This document shows positions 34,145 through 42,930 of a DNA stretch of 64,000 bases, in pieces. The DNA comes from Nocardia otitidiscaviarum NBRC 14405 (lineage in GTDB: Bacteria; Actinomycetota; Actinomycetes; Mycobacteriales; Mycobacteriaceae): the NCBI RefSeq assembly GCF_000308635.1, contig NZ_BAGD01000100.1, positions 35,377 to 99,376 on the forward strand. Reading direction: 5' to 3'. The number at the start of each line of letters is the position of its first letter. The first letter of the stretch is position 1. The position numbers and the translations under genes are program-made. The notes under the pieces were generated by a model. That model was not told where the DNA came from and searched no databases. It saw only the letters and a list, made by a program, of their open reading frames with translations.

Positions 34145-34875
34145 CCACCACCCTCTGGATGACGCTGCCGTACGTGGCCTTCACCTCGTTCCTGCTCGGC
34201 CACCTGTGGCGCTACCGGAACGACCAATTCGGCTGGACCACACGGTCTTCGCAGATCTACGAATCGCGCCTGCTGCGGCTGGGCAGCCCGCTGTTCCACT
34301 TCGGCATGCTCGGCGTCATCGGCGGACATGTGGTGGGCGTGCTGATTCCCGCGTCCTGGACCGCCGCCATCGGCATCTCCGAGCACCTGTACCACGTGGT
34401 CGCCGTCTCCGCCGGCACGGTGGCCGGTGTCGCGGTGATCGTCGGCATCGCCATCCTGCTCTACCGCCGCGTCACGGTGCCCGCCGTCCGCAAGGCCACC
34501 ACCCGCAACGACAAGCTCATGTACGTCCTACTGGCGGGTGCGCTCATCACCGGCATGCTCAATACCGTGGGCAGCAACCTGCTGTGGGGCACCTACAACT
34601 ACCGCGAGACCGTATCCCCGTGGTTCCGCAGCCTTTTCACGCTGCACCCGCAGCCCGAGCTCATGGTCGGCACCCCCTGGACCTTCCAGGCGCACGGCCT
34701 GATCGTGCTCGCCCTCATCGGCGTCTGGCCCTACACCCGCCTGGTCCACATGTTCAGCGCCCCGATCGGCTACTTCGTGCGCCCCTACGTCGTCTACCGC
34801 AGCAAGCCGGACACCGCCCCGGACAAGCGCCGCTACGCCCGCGCCTGGGACTCCCCGGTCCTGCCGCCGCGCTAG
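34141..34875 (+). CDS. narI: Nitrate reductase gamma subunit NarI
   Basis: 244 residues, five-helix membrane protein that anchors NarGH and carries two b-type haems; takes electrons from menaquinol. Hydrophobic segments at about 3-22, 45-70, 85-108, 127-147 and 183-203. Haem-ligand histidines are seen in FHFGMLGVIGGH (two) and near the last helix in QAHGLIVLALIG and RLVHMFSAP. Last gene of the operon; no clear terminator follows. Confidence 0.95.
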   Translation: MTTTLWMTLPYVAFTSFLLGHLWRYRNDQFGWTTRSSQIYESRLLRLGSPLFHFGMLGVIGGHVVGVLIPASWTAAIGISEHLYHVVAVSAGTVAGVAVIVGIAILLYRRVTVPAVRKATTRNDKLMYVLLAGALITGMLNTVGSNLLWGTYNYRETVSPWFRSLFTLHPQPELMVGTPWTFQAHGLIVLALIGVWPYTRLVHMFSAPIGYFVRPYVVYRSKPDTAPDKRRYARAWDSPVLPPR

Positions 34876-34905
34876 TTCGGCGACAGGACCCTCGTCCGGC
34901 CCACT

Positions 34906-35205
34906 TCAACTGGCGGCGCGCAGCGGTTCGAGCCGAACCTCGAGTCGCAGTTGCAGCGCGGCGGCCAGACGTTCGAGCACGGGAATCGTCGGCATCGTGC
35001 CCCCCGCCTCGAACCTGGCCACCGCCGGTTGTTTCAGTCCGGCGAGCTCCCCCAGCTCCGCCTGTGTCAAACCGAGTTCCTCACGGCGCTGTCGCACCGC
35101 AGCACCGAGTTCGAATCGAATACGAGCCGCGTCATACGCCGCGCCCGCTCCCGGGCGTCCCATGATCTCGGCGCGCTTCTCGGCCCAACTCCGTCGTTCG
35201 CCCAT
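34906..35205 (-). CDS. XRE-family antitoxin (HigA-type)
   Basis: 99 residues with a Cro/C1-type helix-turn-helix at about 35-90 (RQRREELGLTQAELGELAGLKQPAVARFE) near the C-terminal half. ATG at 35205 has the ribosome site GAGGAGGAG, which overlaps the final codons of the restored toxin frame. It follows the toxin gene by five bases on the same strand, the toxin-first order of HigBA-type modules. It should bind toxin and repress the shared promoter. Confidence 0.85.
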   Translation of the reverse strand: MGERRSWAEKRAEIMGRPGAGAAYDAARIRFELGAAVRQRREELGLTQAELGELAGLKQPAVARFEAGGTMPTIPVLERLAAALQLRLEVRLEPLRAAS

Positions 35206-35210
35206 GGATC

Positions 35211-35556
35211 TCACTCCTCCTCCACGGTATGAGCCTCGGCAATGCAGCGCTCCATAGCCCGCACAGCCCGCTCGATCTCAGCGGTCTCCCGCATTCTCCG
35301 CTTCCGGAAAACCGTCAGCCAGAATGATCCGCCTGTCCGACCCGACCCAGTAGGTAATCCGCACAGCGTCACGGGCGAGATGGAATCGAAGCTCACGTAG
35401 CTTCCCGTGCAATTGCCTGGTGTACGGCTCGCCCAGCAGGACTCCCCGCTCAGCCAGGAGATCGACGTAGAACGCCACCGTCTCCTGATCGTCTTGGTCG
35501 AGCGAGTCGAACCACTCGTCGACCTCCGACTCCAGTTCCACCTCTCCCCAATTCAT
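35211..35556 (-). pseudogene. RelE/HigB-type toxin gene, apparent frameshift
   Basis: The first 79 codons encode a RelE/ParE/HigB-family toxin (QLHGKLRELRFHLARDAVRITYW, basic ribosome-associated mRNA interferase fold). In the starting frame translation then runs 13 foreign residues to a stop at 35278. Shifting frame at about 35319-35320, as if one G were extra, restores the family's usual end (LLTVFRKRRMRE, then ERAVRAMERCIAEAHT) up to a stop at 35211, five bases before the antitoxin. A true mutation, a sequencing error or frameshifting could explain it. ATG at 35556 appears nearly leaderless. Confidence 0.75.
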
Positions 35557-35565
35557 AACACAGAC

Positions 35566-35571
35566 GTTATA
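35566..35571 (-). promoter_or_regulatory. -10 element of the toxin-antitoxin operon
   Basis: TATAAC on the minus strand, nine bases upstream of the toxin ATG, in an otherwise GC-rich stretch. The spacing suggests a transcript that begins at or beside the start codon. No clear -35 hexamer. Confidence 0.4.
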
Positions 35572-35634
35572 TCAGCGGCAAGGGTCGGATCGGCAGTTAC
35601 GTTGGTACAGGTCGTTCGCCGCGGTGGGGGCGGG

Positions 35635-35889
35635 TCACCCGGGGGCGGTCATGGCTTGCAGGCGTTCCCTGGTGAACCGCTCGGCCAGCAGGGGGAGGAA
35701 GGTCTCCACCTTGGCCTGCCGCGCCACCCGATTGTAGGTGGAGTACAGGAGGTGGTCGATGGTGTGCTCGTCGGTGTGGTCGCCGAATTCCCGTAGTAGG
35801 CGGGCGGCGGCGGCCTCGAGTGCGAGTTTCTGATCGAGAGGGAGATCACCGCGCGGATGCGCGGCATGATCGACAGGACTCTGTGTCAT
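35635..35889 (-). CDS. Three-helix bundle dimerization domain protein
   Basis: 84 residues, no signal peptide. Helices LALEAAAARLLREFG, HTIDHLLYSTYNRVA and ETFLPLLAERFTRERL match the small three-helix bundle dimerization family common in actinobacteria, often near regulators; molecular role unknown. ATG at 35889. It lies between the toxin-antitoxin pair and the RNase H-domain gene, same strand, without overlap. Confidence 0.7.
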   Translation of the reverse strand: MTQSPVDHAAHPRGDLPLDQKLALEAAAARLLREFGDHTDEHTIDHLLYSTYNRVARQAKVETFLPLLAERFTRERLQAMTAPG

Positions 35890-36009
35890 CGCGAACTCCG
35901 GCAGGTGAACAGTTCGGAGTCGGCGCCCACCGTGGCGGTGTACGCCATGAATAGAGATTGCCGCTGCCGCCTTGCCGGAAAACGAACACCCGGTGAACGG
36001 CCGGTGCGC

Positions 36010-37506
36010 TCACCAGCGGGCGGCGCGGGCCAGCCGATGCGCCTGCTCGTTGAGCGCATGACCGCCGTGGCCCTGAATCCACTGCGCGCGGAAGGGCAGT
36101 GGCCTGCCCAGGGCGCGATCGACATGGTCGAGCACCCGGTCCGACACCGGGAAGGGCAGCCCTGCGGCGGCACGTCGCCGGATCGCGGCATTGACGGCGG
36201 CCACGGCCTGCTCGCAATCGGAGAGGATACGCAGTTCCCGCTCGAACAGCTCGGGCGCGGCGGCGGTTTCGCAGATGGCGATGATCTCCGATTCCACCGA
36301 ACTCCGGCCGTCCACGCAGCGCCCGCCGCGGCTGCGCCCGTCCTCGGCCGCCCAGCCGTACCCACCCACCTCACCGTATCCGGAGGCGTCGGTGGCCACG
36401 GTGAGCGGTCCCGACGGTATCCCGCCCGCCGGGCGCGGGGCGATCGGCTCGCTGCCGGGTCCGGGCGGCGCCGTCGACCGCACGGCCAGCCGCAGCCGGT
36501 CCGCCAGCTCACCGCCGCCGGTGCCGAACAGCGTGAATCCGGTTCGGTCCCAGCTGTCGCGATGCTCCCACACCACCCGCCGCACGCGGTCCCACAGCGC
36601 CCGGTGCGCCCGCCCCACCTCGTCGGCGGCGGCGGTACCGCACCATTCCCGCACGGAATCGGTTGCGGCGTCGACCAGTTCGACGATGATGTCGCGCGAG
36701 TCCAGATACCGGCGCAGCGCCTCCCGCCGCTGCACGCGCAGTTCGGCCAACTGCTCGTACCCCTCGACCACGCGCGGCAGCGCCGCCTCGAGCGCGGCGC
36801 CCGACAGCGGGCGCGCCGCCGCCACCGCGTCGTCGAGTTCCGCCCGCAGCGTGAGCTCCAACGCCTTGAAGGTGGCGTACCAGCGCTCCGCCACCGCCGG
36901 ATGGTCCGATCCGGGCACCCGCGCCCCGCCCAGCGCGCGCCGCACCACGGCCACGAATCCCGGCTCGTCCAGGGCCAGCAGGCGCAGCGCCGCCGGAGTC
37001 GGCGTATCGGTCAGCCAGCCGTGTGCCACGGCCCATCGCCACCAGTCGCGCGACGGCAGCCGGGTGCGCAGCGGATCGAGTCCGCAGGCGCGCATGGCCG
37101 ACGCGAACGCCGCCTCGTACTCGGTCGGCAGCAGCAGCGACAGCACCCAGGCGCACACCTGTTCGTAGCCTTTCGGACCCGTGCGCCGCGGCGTGCGGCG
37201 GCCCGCCCGCAGCCGGGCCAGGGCGGCGACGCGCAGTGCCTGTGCGCGGTGCTCCAGCTCGGCGAGTTCGGCACGCTCCCGGCGGCTTCCGCCCCGCAGC
37301 TTCAGCAGGCACAGGTCCCGCATGAGCAGCGTTTCCCAGTAGTAGAGCGCGTTGACGCGAGGTTCGCGCAGCGCGTCGGCGTGCAGGGCGGTGAGCAGCT
37401 CCGGCGCGGCCGTCTCCTCGATCTCCGCCCAGCAGGCATCCAGCAGCGCGTCGAAATCGCTTCGCAGGGAATCGATTACGCTTTCGGAGGCGACGTTCTC
37501 GGCCAC
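36010..37506 (-). CDS. Large protein with C-terminal RNase H-like domain
   Basis: 498 residues. Residues 1-345 are a helix-rich region I do not recognise, Arg/Ala/Leu-rich. Residues 367-498 form an RNase HI-type domain: Asp373 in VATDASG, Glu405 in SSVESEI, Asp430 in ILSDCEQ, and His480 in WIQGHGGH, equivalents of the catalytic Asp-Glu-Asp and the flexible His. The last position, normally Asp in NExADxLA, is His490 in NEQAHRLA. It may cleave RNA in RNA-DNA hybrids or only bind nucleic acid. GTG start at 37506. Not the housekeeping rnhA, which is shorter. Confidence 0.75.
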   Translation of the reverse strand: MAENVASESVIDSLRSDFDALLDACWAEIEETAAPELLTALHADALREPRVNALYYWETLLMRDLCLLKLRGGSRRERAELAELEHRAQALRVAALARLRAGRRTPRRTGPKGYEQVCAWVLSLLLPTEYEAAFASAMRACGLDPLRTRLPSRDWWRWAVAHGWLTDTPTPAALRLLALDEPGFVAVVRRALGGARVPGSDHPAVAERWYATFKALELTLRAELDDAVAAARPLSGAALEAALPRVVEGYEQLAELRVQRREALRRYLDSRDIIVELVDAATDSVREWCGTAAADEVGRAHRALWDRVRRVVWEHRDSWDRTGFTLFGTGGGELADRLRLAVRSTAPPGPGSEPIAPRPAGGIPSGPLTVATDASGYGEVGGYGWAAEDGRSRGGRCVDGRSSVESEIIAICETAAAPELFERELRILSDCEQAVAAVNAAIRRRAAAGLPFPVSDRVLDHVDRALGRPLPFRAQWIQGHGGHALNEQAHRLARAARW

Positions 37507-37562
37507 CTTTCGACGGTAGCCGCCACCCCCGACAGATCGGAGGTCCGCGCCGGTGACACCGT

Positions 37563-38348
37563 TCAGGCCGACGACAGTTTCGCCAGATTGGGAAAGTTGC
37601 TGATCTCCCAGCCGCCGTCCACCACCAGTTCGGTGCCGGTGATGTAGGAGGCGTCGTCACTCGCCAGGAACAGGCACGGCGCGGCGATCTGCTCCGGTGT
37701 CGCCGCCACGCCGAGCGGAATCCGTTCCAGGAACATGCGTTCGGCGGGTTCGTAGGCCAGCACCGGGGCCACCAGGGGTGTGTCCACGAGTCCGGGCAGC
37801 ACCGTATTGACCCGAATCCGGTACGGGGCCAGTTCCAGCGCGGCGCTCTTGGAGAACATGACCACCCCCGCCTTGCCGGTGGAGTAGGCGCTGCCCGCGG
37901 GCATGGGGATGCGCCCGTCCAGTGACGAGATGTTCACGATGCTGCCGCCGCGCCCGGTGTCGCGCATGAGCCGGGCCTCGTGCTTGGTGCACAGGAAAAC
38001 GCTCTTCTGCACCAGGTCGACGGTGAAATCCCAGTCCTCGACCGCCATATCGGTGATCGCGCCGATGCGGGAGCCGCCCGCCACGTTGAAGGCCATGTCC
38101 AGGCCGCCGAACCGCGCCGACGCCTCGGCGATCCCGGCCTCGACCTGCTCCTCCACCGTCACATCGGCGGTGACGGGTACGAAGGCGTCGCCGAAGTCGG
38201 CGGCGCGCTCGCGGAGCCCGTCGGTGTCGATATCCAGCCCGACCACCCGCGCACCGGCGCTCAGCAGGGCGGCCGCGACGGCCGCCCCGATACCGGAGGC
38301 GGCACCGGTCACCACCGCCGTGCGGTCGTCGAATCCACCGTCGCTCAC
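37563..38348 (-). CDS. SDR-family NAD(P)-dependent oxidoreductase
   Basis: 261 residues, classical short-chain dehydrogenase: cofactor motif TGAASGIG at 14-21, NVAGG near 88-92, catalytic Ser142 (NISSLDG), Tyr155 and Lys159 (YSTGK). Interconverts an alcohol and a ketone. Asp39 after the second strand suggests NAD(H). Last gene of a five-gene operon; the GTG start overlaps the stop of the amidohydrolase gene by four bases. In this setting it probably oxidises an alcohol intermediate. Confidence 0.92.
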   Translation of the reverse strand: MSDGGFDDRTAVVTGAASGIGAAVAAALLSAGARVVGLDIDTDGLRERAADFGDAFVPVTADVTVEEQVEAGIAEASARFGGLDMAFNVAGGSRIGAITDMAVEDWDFTVDLVQKSVFLCTKHEARLMRDTGRGGSIVNISSLDGRIPMPAGSAYSTGKAGVVMFSKSAALELAPYRIRVNTVLPGLVDTPLVAPVLAYEPAERMFLERIPLGVAATPEQIAAPCLFLASDDASYITGTELVVDGGWEISNFPNLAKLSSA

Positions 38349-40111
38349 GCCTGTTCCTTTCGTCGTCCGGCGCGCAGGAAGCGGCCGGTGCGTTCGACGC
38401 CGAGCGCCGGTGACCGCTGCCCCGCGCCGAAGACGTACCGTCCGTTCACCAGGACCGCCGTGACGGTGTCGTCATTGCGGTTCACCATGCGCGACAGGCC
38501 GTCGTACTCCGGGACCGCCTGCTCGGCGTACTCCTCGAGACCGGCGTCCAGCCGTTCGGGATCGACGACGAGTACATCGGCGCGGTCACCCACCCGCAGA
38601 TGCCCGGCGTCCAGGTCGTACCAGTCCGCGAGCTCGCCGGTCACCCGGTGCACCGCCTGCTCGACGGTCATGAACGGCCGCCCGGCCCGCTCGTGGTCGC
38701 GCACCCGCCGCAACAGCCGCAGCCCGAAGTTGTAGAAGGCCATATTCCGCAGGTGCGCGCCCGCGTCCGAGAATCCCAGCTGCACACCGGGATCGGCGGC
38801 CAGCCGGTTCAGCACCTCGGGTCGATGATTGGAGATGGTGGTGCGCCAGCGCACCTTGGAGCCGTACTCCACCAGCAGATCCAGGAACGCGTCCACCGGA
38901 TGCACGCCACCGCGCTCGACGCCCACTTGGCCGAAGGTTTTCCCGATCACGCTGTCGTCGGGGCATTCGGTGATCTCGGCGTCGAAGAAGTCGCGGTGCC
39001 ACACCCGCGGCCCCCACTTCTTCTCGTAATCCGTGCGGAACCAGCGCCGATACTCCTCCTGCGCGAACAGCTCCTGCCGCCGCTCCAGCTGATCGGACAG
39101 GTGCAGTGCCGCGGCACCGGAACCGAACTCCTCGAACACCGGCAGGTCGATGCCGTCGGAGTACACCTCGAACGGCACCGGCAGATGCTGCCAGCGGAAG
39201 TCGCCGCCGAGTGCGTTGAGCACCCGCGCGATCCACGGGAAGATGTGCACCACACCCGGAATGGCCTTGATATCGGCCGCCGACAGCAGACTGACCTTGA
39301 GGCGGGGCCGGAGGATACCGAGGGTGCTCACCGCCATGGCCACCAGGCTCCGAGGCCGCGCCACATCCGGACCGCCCTGCAGCGCCCGCTCGCGGCGGCG
39401 CAGAACCGCGTTGAGCCGCCGCCGTTCCCGGGTGGTGGCGTAGGTGGAGGGCAGTGTGCGGGAGCGGCAGACCTCGCCGTCGAGTTTGTCGAACAGCAGT
39501 TGCTGCGAGGACATTCCGACGAAGCCCGCGTCCAGGGCCTCGGTGAGTCGATGCTCCATGGCGCGCAGTTCCGCCTCAGTGGGCCGCACATCGGGCCGGG
39601 TGGCCCGGTCCAGCCCCATGAGCGCGACCCGGATGTCGGAATGCCCGATGAAGGCCGCGAGATTCGGGCCCAGCGGCAGCGCTTCGAGGGCCGCCACATA
39701 GCCGTGCGCGCTGTTCCAGGTCTTGGCCCCGTCGACGGCGGCGACCACGTGCCGCCGCGGAATGGCCTCCACCCGGCCGAACAGATCACCGGCCTGCGAG
39801 CCGTTCACATGAATGGTGGACAGCGAGCAGGAGCCGAGCAGAATCGTGGTCACCCCGTGCCGCACCGATTCCGACAGCGACGGATCGAGCAGCACCTCCA
39901 CGTCGTAGTGGGTGTGGATGTCGATCATGCCGGGCATGACCCAGTGGCCGGTGGCGTCGATGACGGTGCCGCAACCGGTTTCGTCGAGCGGTTCGGCGCT
40001 GACGGCGGCGACGCGGCCGTCCCGGATGCCCAGATGCCGGACGGCCGAGGGCGCGCCGGTGCCGTCGAACCAGCGCCCGCCCTTGATGACGGTGTCGAAC
40101 ACGGAACTCAC
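38345..40111 (-). CDS. N-acyl-D-amino-acid deacylase-type amidohydrolase
   Basis: 588 residues from a GTG at 40111 that overlaps the ligase stop (GTGA); the open frame extends further upstream but inside the ligase gene. Amidohydrolase superfamily, D-aminoacylase branch: metal-binding HTHYD after MPGMID, the conserved Cys in LLGSCSLS, a GHSDIR strand, metal Asp in FSDAGAH, and a C-terminal VGDRADVLVVDP. Members cleave the amide of N-acyl-D-amino acids or cyclic amides. It suggests the operon substrate carries an amide or related C-N bond. Confidence 0.87.
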   Translation of the reverse strand: MSSVFDTVIKGGRWFDGTGAPSAVRHLGIRDGRVAAVSAEPLDETGCGTVIDATGHWVMPGMIDIHTHYDVEVLLDPSLSESVRHGVTTILLGSCSLSTIHVNGSQAGDLFGRVEAIPRRHVVAAVDGAKTWNSAHGYVAALEALPLGPNLAAFIGHSDIRVALMGLDRATRPDVRPTEAELRAMEHRLTEALDAGFVGMSSQQLLFDKLDGEVCRSRTLPSTYATTRERRRLNAVLRRRERALQGGPDVARPRSLVAMAVSTLGILRPRLKVSLLSAADIKAIPGVVHIFPWIARVLNALGGDFRWQHLPVPFEVYSDGIDLPVFEEFGSGAAALHLSDQLERRQELFAQEEYRRWFRTDYEKKWGPRVWHRDFFDAEITECPDDSVIGKTFGQVGVERGGVHPVDAFLDLLVEYGSKVRWRTTISNHRPEVLNRLAADPGVQLGFSDAGAHLRNMAFYNFGLRLLRRVRDHERAGRPFMTVEQAVHRVTGELADWYDLDAGHLRVGDRADVLVVDPERLDAGLEEYAEQAVPEYDGLSRMVNRNDDTVTAVLVNGRYVFGAGQRSPALGVERTGRFLRAGRRKEQA

Positions 40112-41763
40112 CCCACTGTCACATCGCGACGCAGCACCTTGCCGGTCACATTGCGCGGCAACGGCTCCGAGCTGATCCGCCACACCGCCGGAACTTTGAA
40201 GTACGCGAGGCGCCGCGCTACGAACTCGCGCAGCTCCTCCTCGGTGACGGCGGCCGGATCGGCGACCACCACCACGGCGGCGACCTGCTCACCCAGATCG
40301 TCGTGCGGCAGTCCGACCACCACCGATTCCAGCACCGCCGGATGTTCGTCGATGACATTCTCGATCTCGGTCGGGTAGACGTTCTCCCCACCGCGCAGAA
40401 TGAGATCCGAACGCCGACCGGCCATCTGGAGTCTGCCCTCGCTGAGGAATCCGAAGTCGCCGGTGCGCAGCCAGCGGTGTTCGTCGATGGCGGCGGCGGT
40501 GGCGGCCTCGTCGTTCCAGTAGCCGAGCATGACGTAGGGGCTGCGTACGCAGATCTCGCCCGACTCCCCGTCCGGCAGCGCCTTGCCGTCGGGATCGCGG
40601 ATCTCCACCGAGACGCCCACGATGGGCCGGCCCACCGTCTCCGGATGCGCGGCCAGTTCCACCGGATTGGCCACGGTGGCGGCGGTGCCGCTCTCGGTAC
40701 AGCCGTAGCTGGTGGTCAGCGCGACCTGCGCGACCGGCAGCCGCTCCCGCAGCCGCGCCTGCAGGGCCGGTGAGGAGGGGGCCGTATTGAGCGAGAAGGC
40801 CGTGAGCGAGGACAGGTCGTAGCGCGACAGATCGTGGTGCAGCATGCGGCTGGCCATGGTGGGCACCGCCGCCCAGTGCGTGACCCGCTGGGCCTCGATC
40901 AGCCGGCACAGCCGGTCGACGTCGTACGCGCCCTGGTAGATGACCACGGTGTCACCGGTGACGATGCGCGGCACCGCGAGGTTGTGCAGGCAGGCGATGT
41001 GGAACAGCGGCGAGGTCATGAGGTAGCGGCGACCGCGCGGCGCGGGATCGTAGTCGCGGCCCAGGAAGCCGTCCACCATGCCGTCGGTGAAGCGGTGATA
41101 GTTGCTGATGGCCACCAGGTTCCGGTGCGTGTGCACCACGCCCTTGGGGCGGCCGGTAGTGCCGCTGGTGTAGAGGATCACCGCCGGATCGTCTTCCGCC
41201 ACGGCCGTTCTCGGGAACTCGCCGCGGTATTCGTCCACCAGCACGGGCAGATCGCGCTCCATGGTGAGCACCGGGATGCGGGTTCCGTTCTCGGCCAGCA
41301 GTTCCGCGCGTTTGGCGTCGGCGATCACCACCACCGGCTGCGTGTGCTCGAGCCCGTAGGCGATCTCGCGCGGGGCCCACCACGCGTTGTAGCCGACCGG
41401 GATCGCACCCAGGCACTGGGCGGCCCAGAAGGTGAGCACCCAGTCCGGATCGTTGGCGGCGAGAATGCCGATGCGGTCACCCTTGCCGATGCCGTAGCGC
41501 TGTGCCAGGGCGGCGGCCAGCGCACCGGCCGCCTCGGCGTGCTCGGCGAAGGTCACGGAGCGCTCGGCGGTGACCAGATAGTCGCGATCGCCGTGGGCGC
41601 GTGAGCCTTCCAGCAGTTCCAGCAACGACCGGGCCCGGTCCGCGAGCAGCGGGACGGGTGCGCCCAGCACCTCTTCGACGGTCAGCTCGAACGGTCCGCC
41701 CGGACCGGTCAGCTTGGCGGCCACCTGGGCGGCGAGTGCCTGGAGATCGACGGCATTCGTCAT
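40108..41763 (-). CDS. Acyl-CoA synthetase / acid-CoA ligase (FadD-like, ANL family)
   Basis: 551 residues. Adenylate-forming enzyme with the P-loop YTSGTTGRPKG near 198-208, a second motif SYGCTESG, WLRTGD, GRRSDLILRGGENVYP at the hinge and the catalytic Lys near the C-terminus in PRNVTGKVLR. Activates a carboxylic acid with ATP and CoA; chain length or aromatic preference cannot be read off. The ATG overlaps the stop of the serine hydrolase gene, and its stop overlaps the amidohydrolase start. Confidence 0.92.
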   Translation of the reverse strand: MTNAVDLQALAAQVAAKLTGPGGPFELTVEEVLGAPVPLLADRARSLLELLEGSRAHGDRDYLVTAERSVTFAEHAEAAGALAAALAQRYGIGKGDRIGILAANDPDWVLTFWAAQCLGAIPVGYNAWWAPREIAYGLEHTQPVVVIADAKRAELLAENGTRIPVLTMERDLPVLVDEYRGEFPRTAVAEDDPAVILYTSGTTGRPKGVVHTHRNLVAISNYHRFTDGMVDGFLGRDYDPAPRGRRYLMTSPLFHIACLHNLAVPRIVTGDTVVIYQGAYDVDRLCRLIEAQRVTHWAAVPTMASRMLHHDLSRYDLSSLTAFSLNTAPSSPALQARLRERLPVAQVALTTSYGCTESGTAATVANPVELAAHPETVGRPIVGVSVEIRDPDGKALPDGESGEICVRSPYVMLGYWNDEAATAAAIDEHRWLRTGDFGFLSEGRLQMAGRRSDLILRGGENVYPTEIENVIDEHPAVLESVVVGLPHDDLGEQVAAVVVVADPAAVTEEELREFVARRLAYFKVPAVWRISSEPLPRNVTGKVLRRDVTVG

Positions 41764-42920
41764 GTGTCACGTCCTCGACTGTCGTTCACGGCCGCGTACA
41801 CGGCTCTCAGATAGGCGTCGCAGCGCTCCGACCCGATCAGGCCGGTCGCCATGCGGTTCATGGCGTAGGCGACGGTGATGCGGTGGTCGAGGTCGTTGAC
41901 GACCATGGCCCCGCCCAAACCTCCCCACCAGCACACCCGGCCCTCCGGAACGAAGGGCGCGGTCTGCGGTTGCGGCAGACCGTAGCCGATGCCGAAGCGC
42001 AGCGGCAGCAGAATCGCCTGATCCACGCCGTCGGACTGCTGCCGGAAGATGAGGTCGATAGTGCTGGGCGACAGGAACTTCCGGCCGCCGAGTACGCCGC
42101 CGGTGCTCACGATGGACTGCACGCGGGCGATGGAACGGGCATTGCCGTGCCCGCCCACGCCGCCGATCTCGGCCTGCCGCCAGGCCGGGGTGGCGACCGC
42201 GTCGAAATCCAGCAGCGGTTGGAACAGTGTCTTGTAGAGCACGCTGTCCCGTGGCAGCTGGGACTGGTCGAACTGCATCCAGTCCGGCGGTACCAGGGTG
42301 GCGATTCGGTCGAAATGCTCCGGGGCCGTGCCGATGTGGAAGTCGGCCCCGAGCGGGCCGGCGAGTTCCTCGGCGAAGAAGCGGCCCAGGGTGCGGCCGT
42401 CGATACGGCGGATGAGCGCGTCCACCAGGTGCCCGTAGTTGAGGGCGTGATAGCCGGAGGCGGTGCCCGGCTCCCACCACGGCGGCTGTGCGGCCAGCCG
42501 CTGCTGCGACGCCGCCACATCGTAGATATCGGTGAGCGCGATGGGCGCTTCCCAACCGGACACCCCGGAGGTGTGCGACAGCAGGTGGCGCACCTCAATA
42601 TCCGCCTTACCCGCGGCGGCGAACTCCGGCCAGTAATGCGCCACCTTCCGGTCCACGTCCAACTCACCGCGATCGACCAGGAGCAGAGCGCACAGCGCGG
42701 TCATGGTCTTGGTGATGGAGAAGGTGTTGACCAGGGTGTCCGCACCCCAGCGGCGGGTTCGCCCGGGGTCGGCCCAGCCGCCCCACAGATCCACCACCGG
42801 CGCACCGTCCACCGTGACGCACAGGGAGGCGCCCAACTCCGCGCCGGATTCCACCTGTTCGGTGAAAGCCGCTCGCACACTCTCGAATTCGTCCACACAG
42901 AAACCGGCGACAGTGCCCAT
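41760..42920 (-). CDS. Beta-lactamase-fold serine hydrolase (EstB-like esterase)
   Basis: 386 residues, class C beta-lactamase/esterase VIII family. SITK (Ser68, Lys71) is the nucleophile motif; YHALNYG provides the Tyr position, and LLSHTSG is also conserved. The family includes esterases and D-amino-acid-specific peptidases. No signal peptide, so it is an intracellular esterase or amidase, not an antibiotic-resistance enzyme. ATG at 42920 has GGAGG upstream, ten bases after the monooxygenase stop. Confidence 0.9.
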   Translation of the reverse strand: MGTVAGFCVDEFESVRAAFTEQVESGAELGASLCVTVDGAPVVDLWGGWADPGRTRRWGADTLVNTFSITKTMTALCALLLVDRGELDVDRKVAHYWPEFAAAGKADIEVRHLLSHTSGVSGWEAPIALTDIYDVAASQQRLAAQPPWWEPGTASGYHALNYGHLVDALIRRIDGRTLGRFFAEELAGPLGADFHIGTAPEHFDRIATLVPPDWMQFDQSQLPRDSVLYKTLFQPLLDFDAVATPAWRQAEIGGVGGHGNARSIARVQSIVSTGGVLGGRKFLSPSTIDLIFRQQSDGVDQAILLPLRFGIGYGLPQPQTAPFVPEGRVCWWGGLGGAMVVNDLDHRITVAYAMNRMATGLIGSERCDAYLRAVYAAVNDSRGRDT

Positions 42921-42930
42921 TTCCGTCCTC

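Noticed and set aside
35278..35319. Programmed ribosomal frameshifting in the toxin gene
   Set aside because: No slippery run or downstream hairpin is evident at the CTGGCTG spot; mutation or sequencing error is simpler.
41760..42920. Beta-lactamase resistance gene
   Set aside because: The SxxK fold is there, but there is no signal peptide and the gene is locked in a catabolic operon, so an esterase or amidase is more likely.
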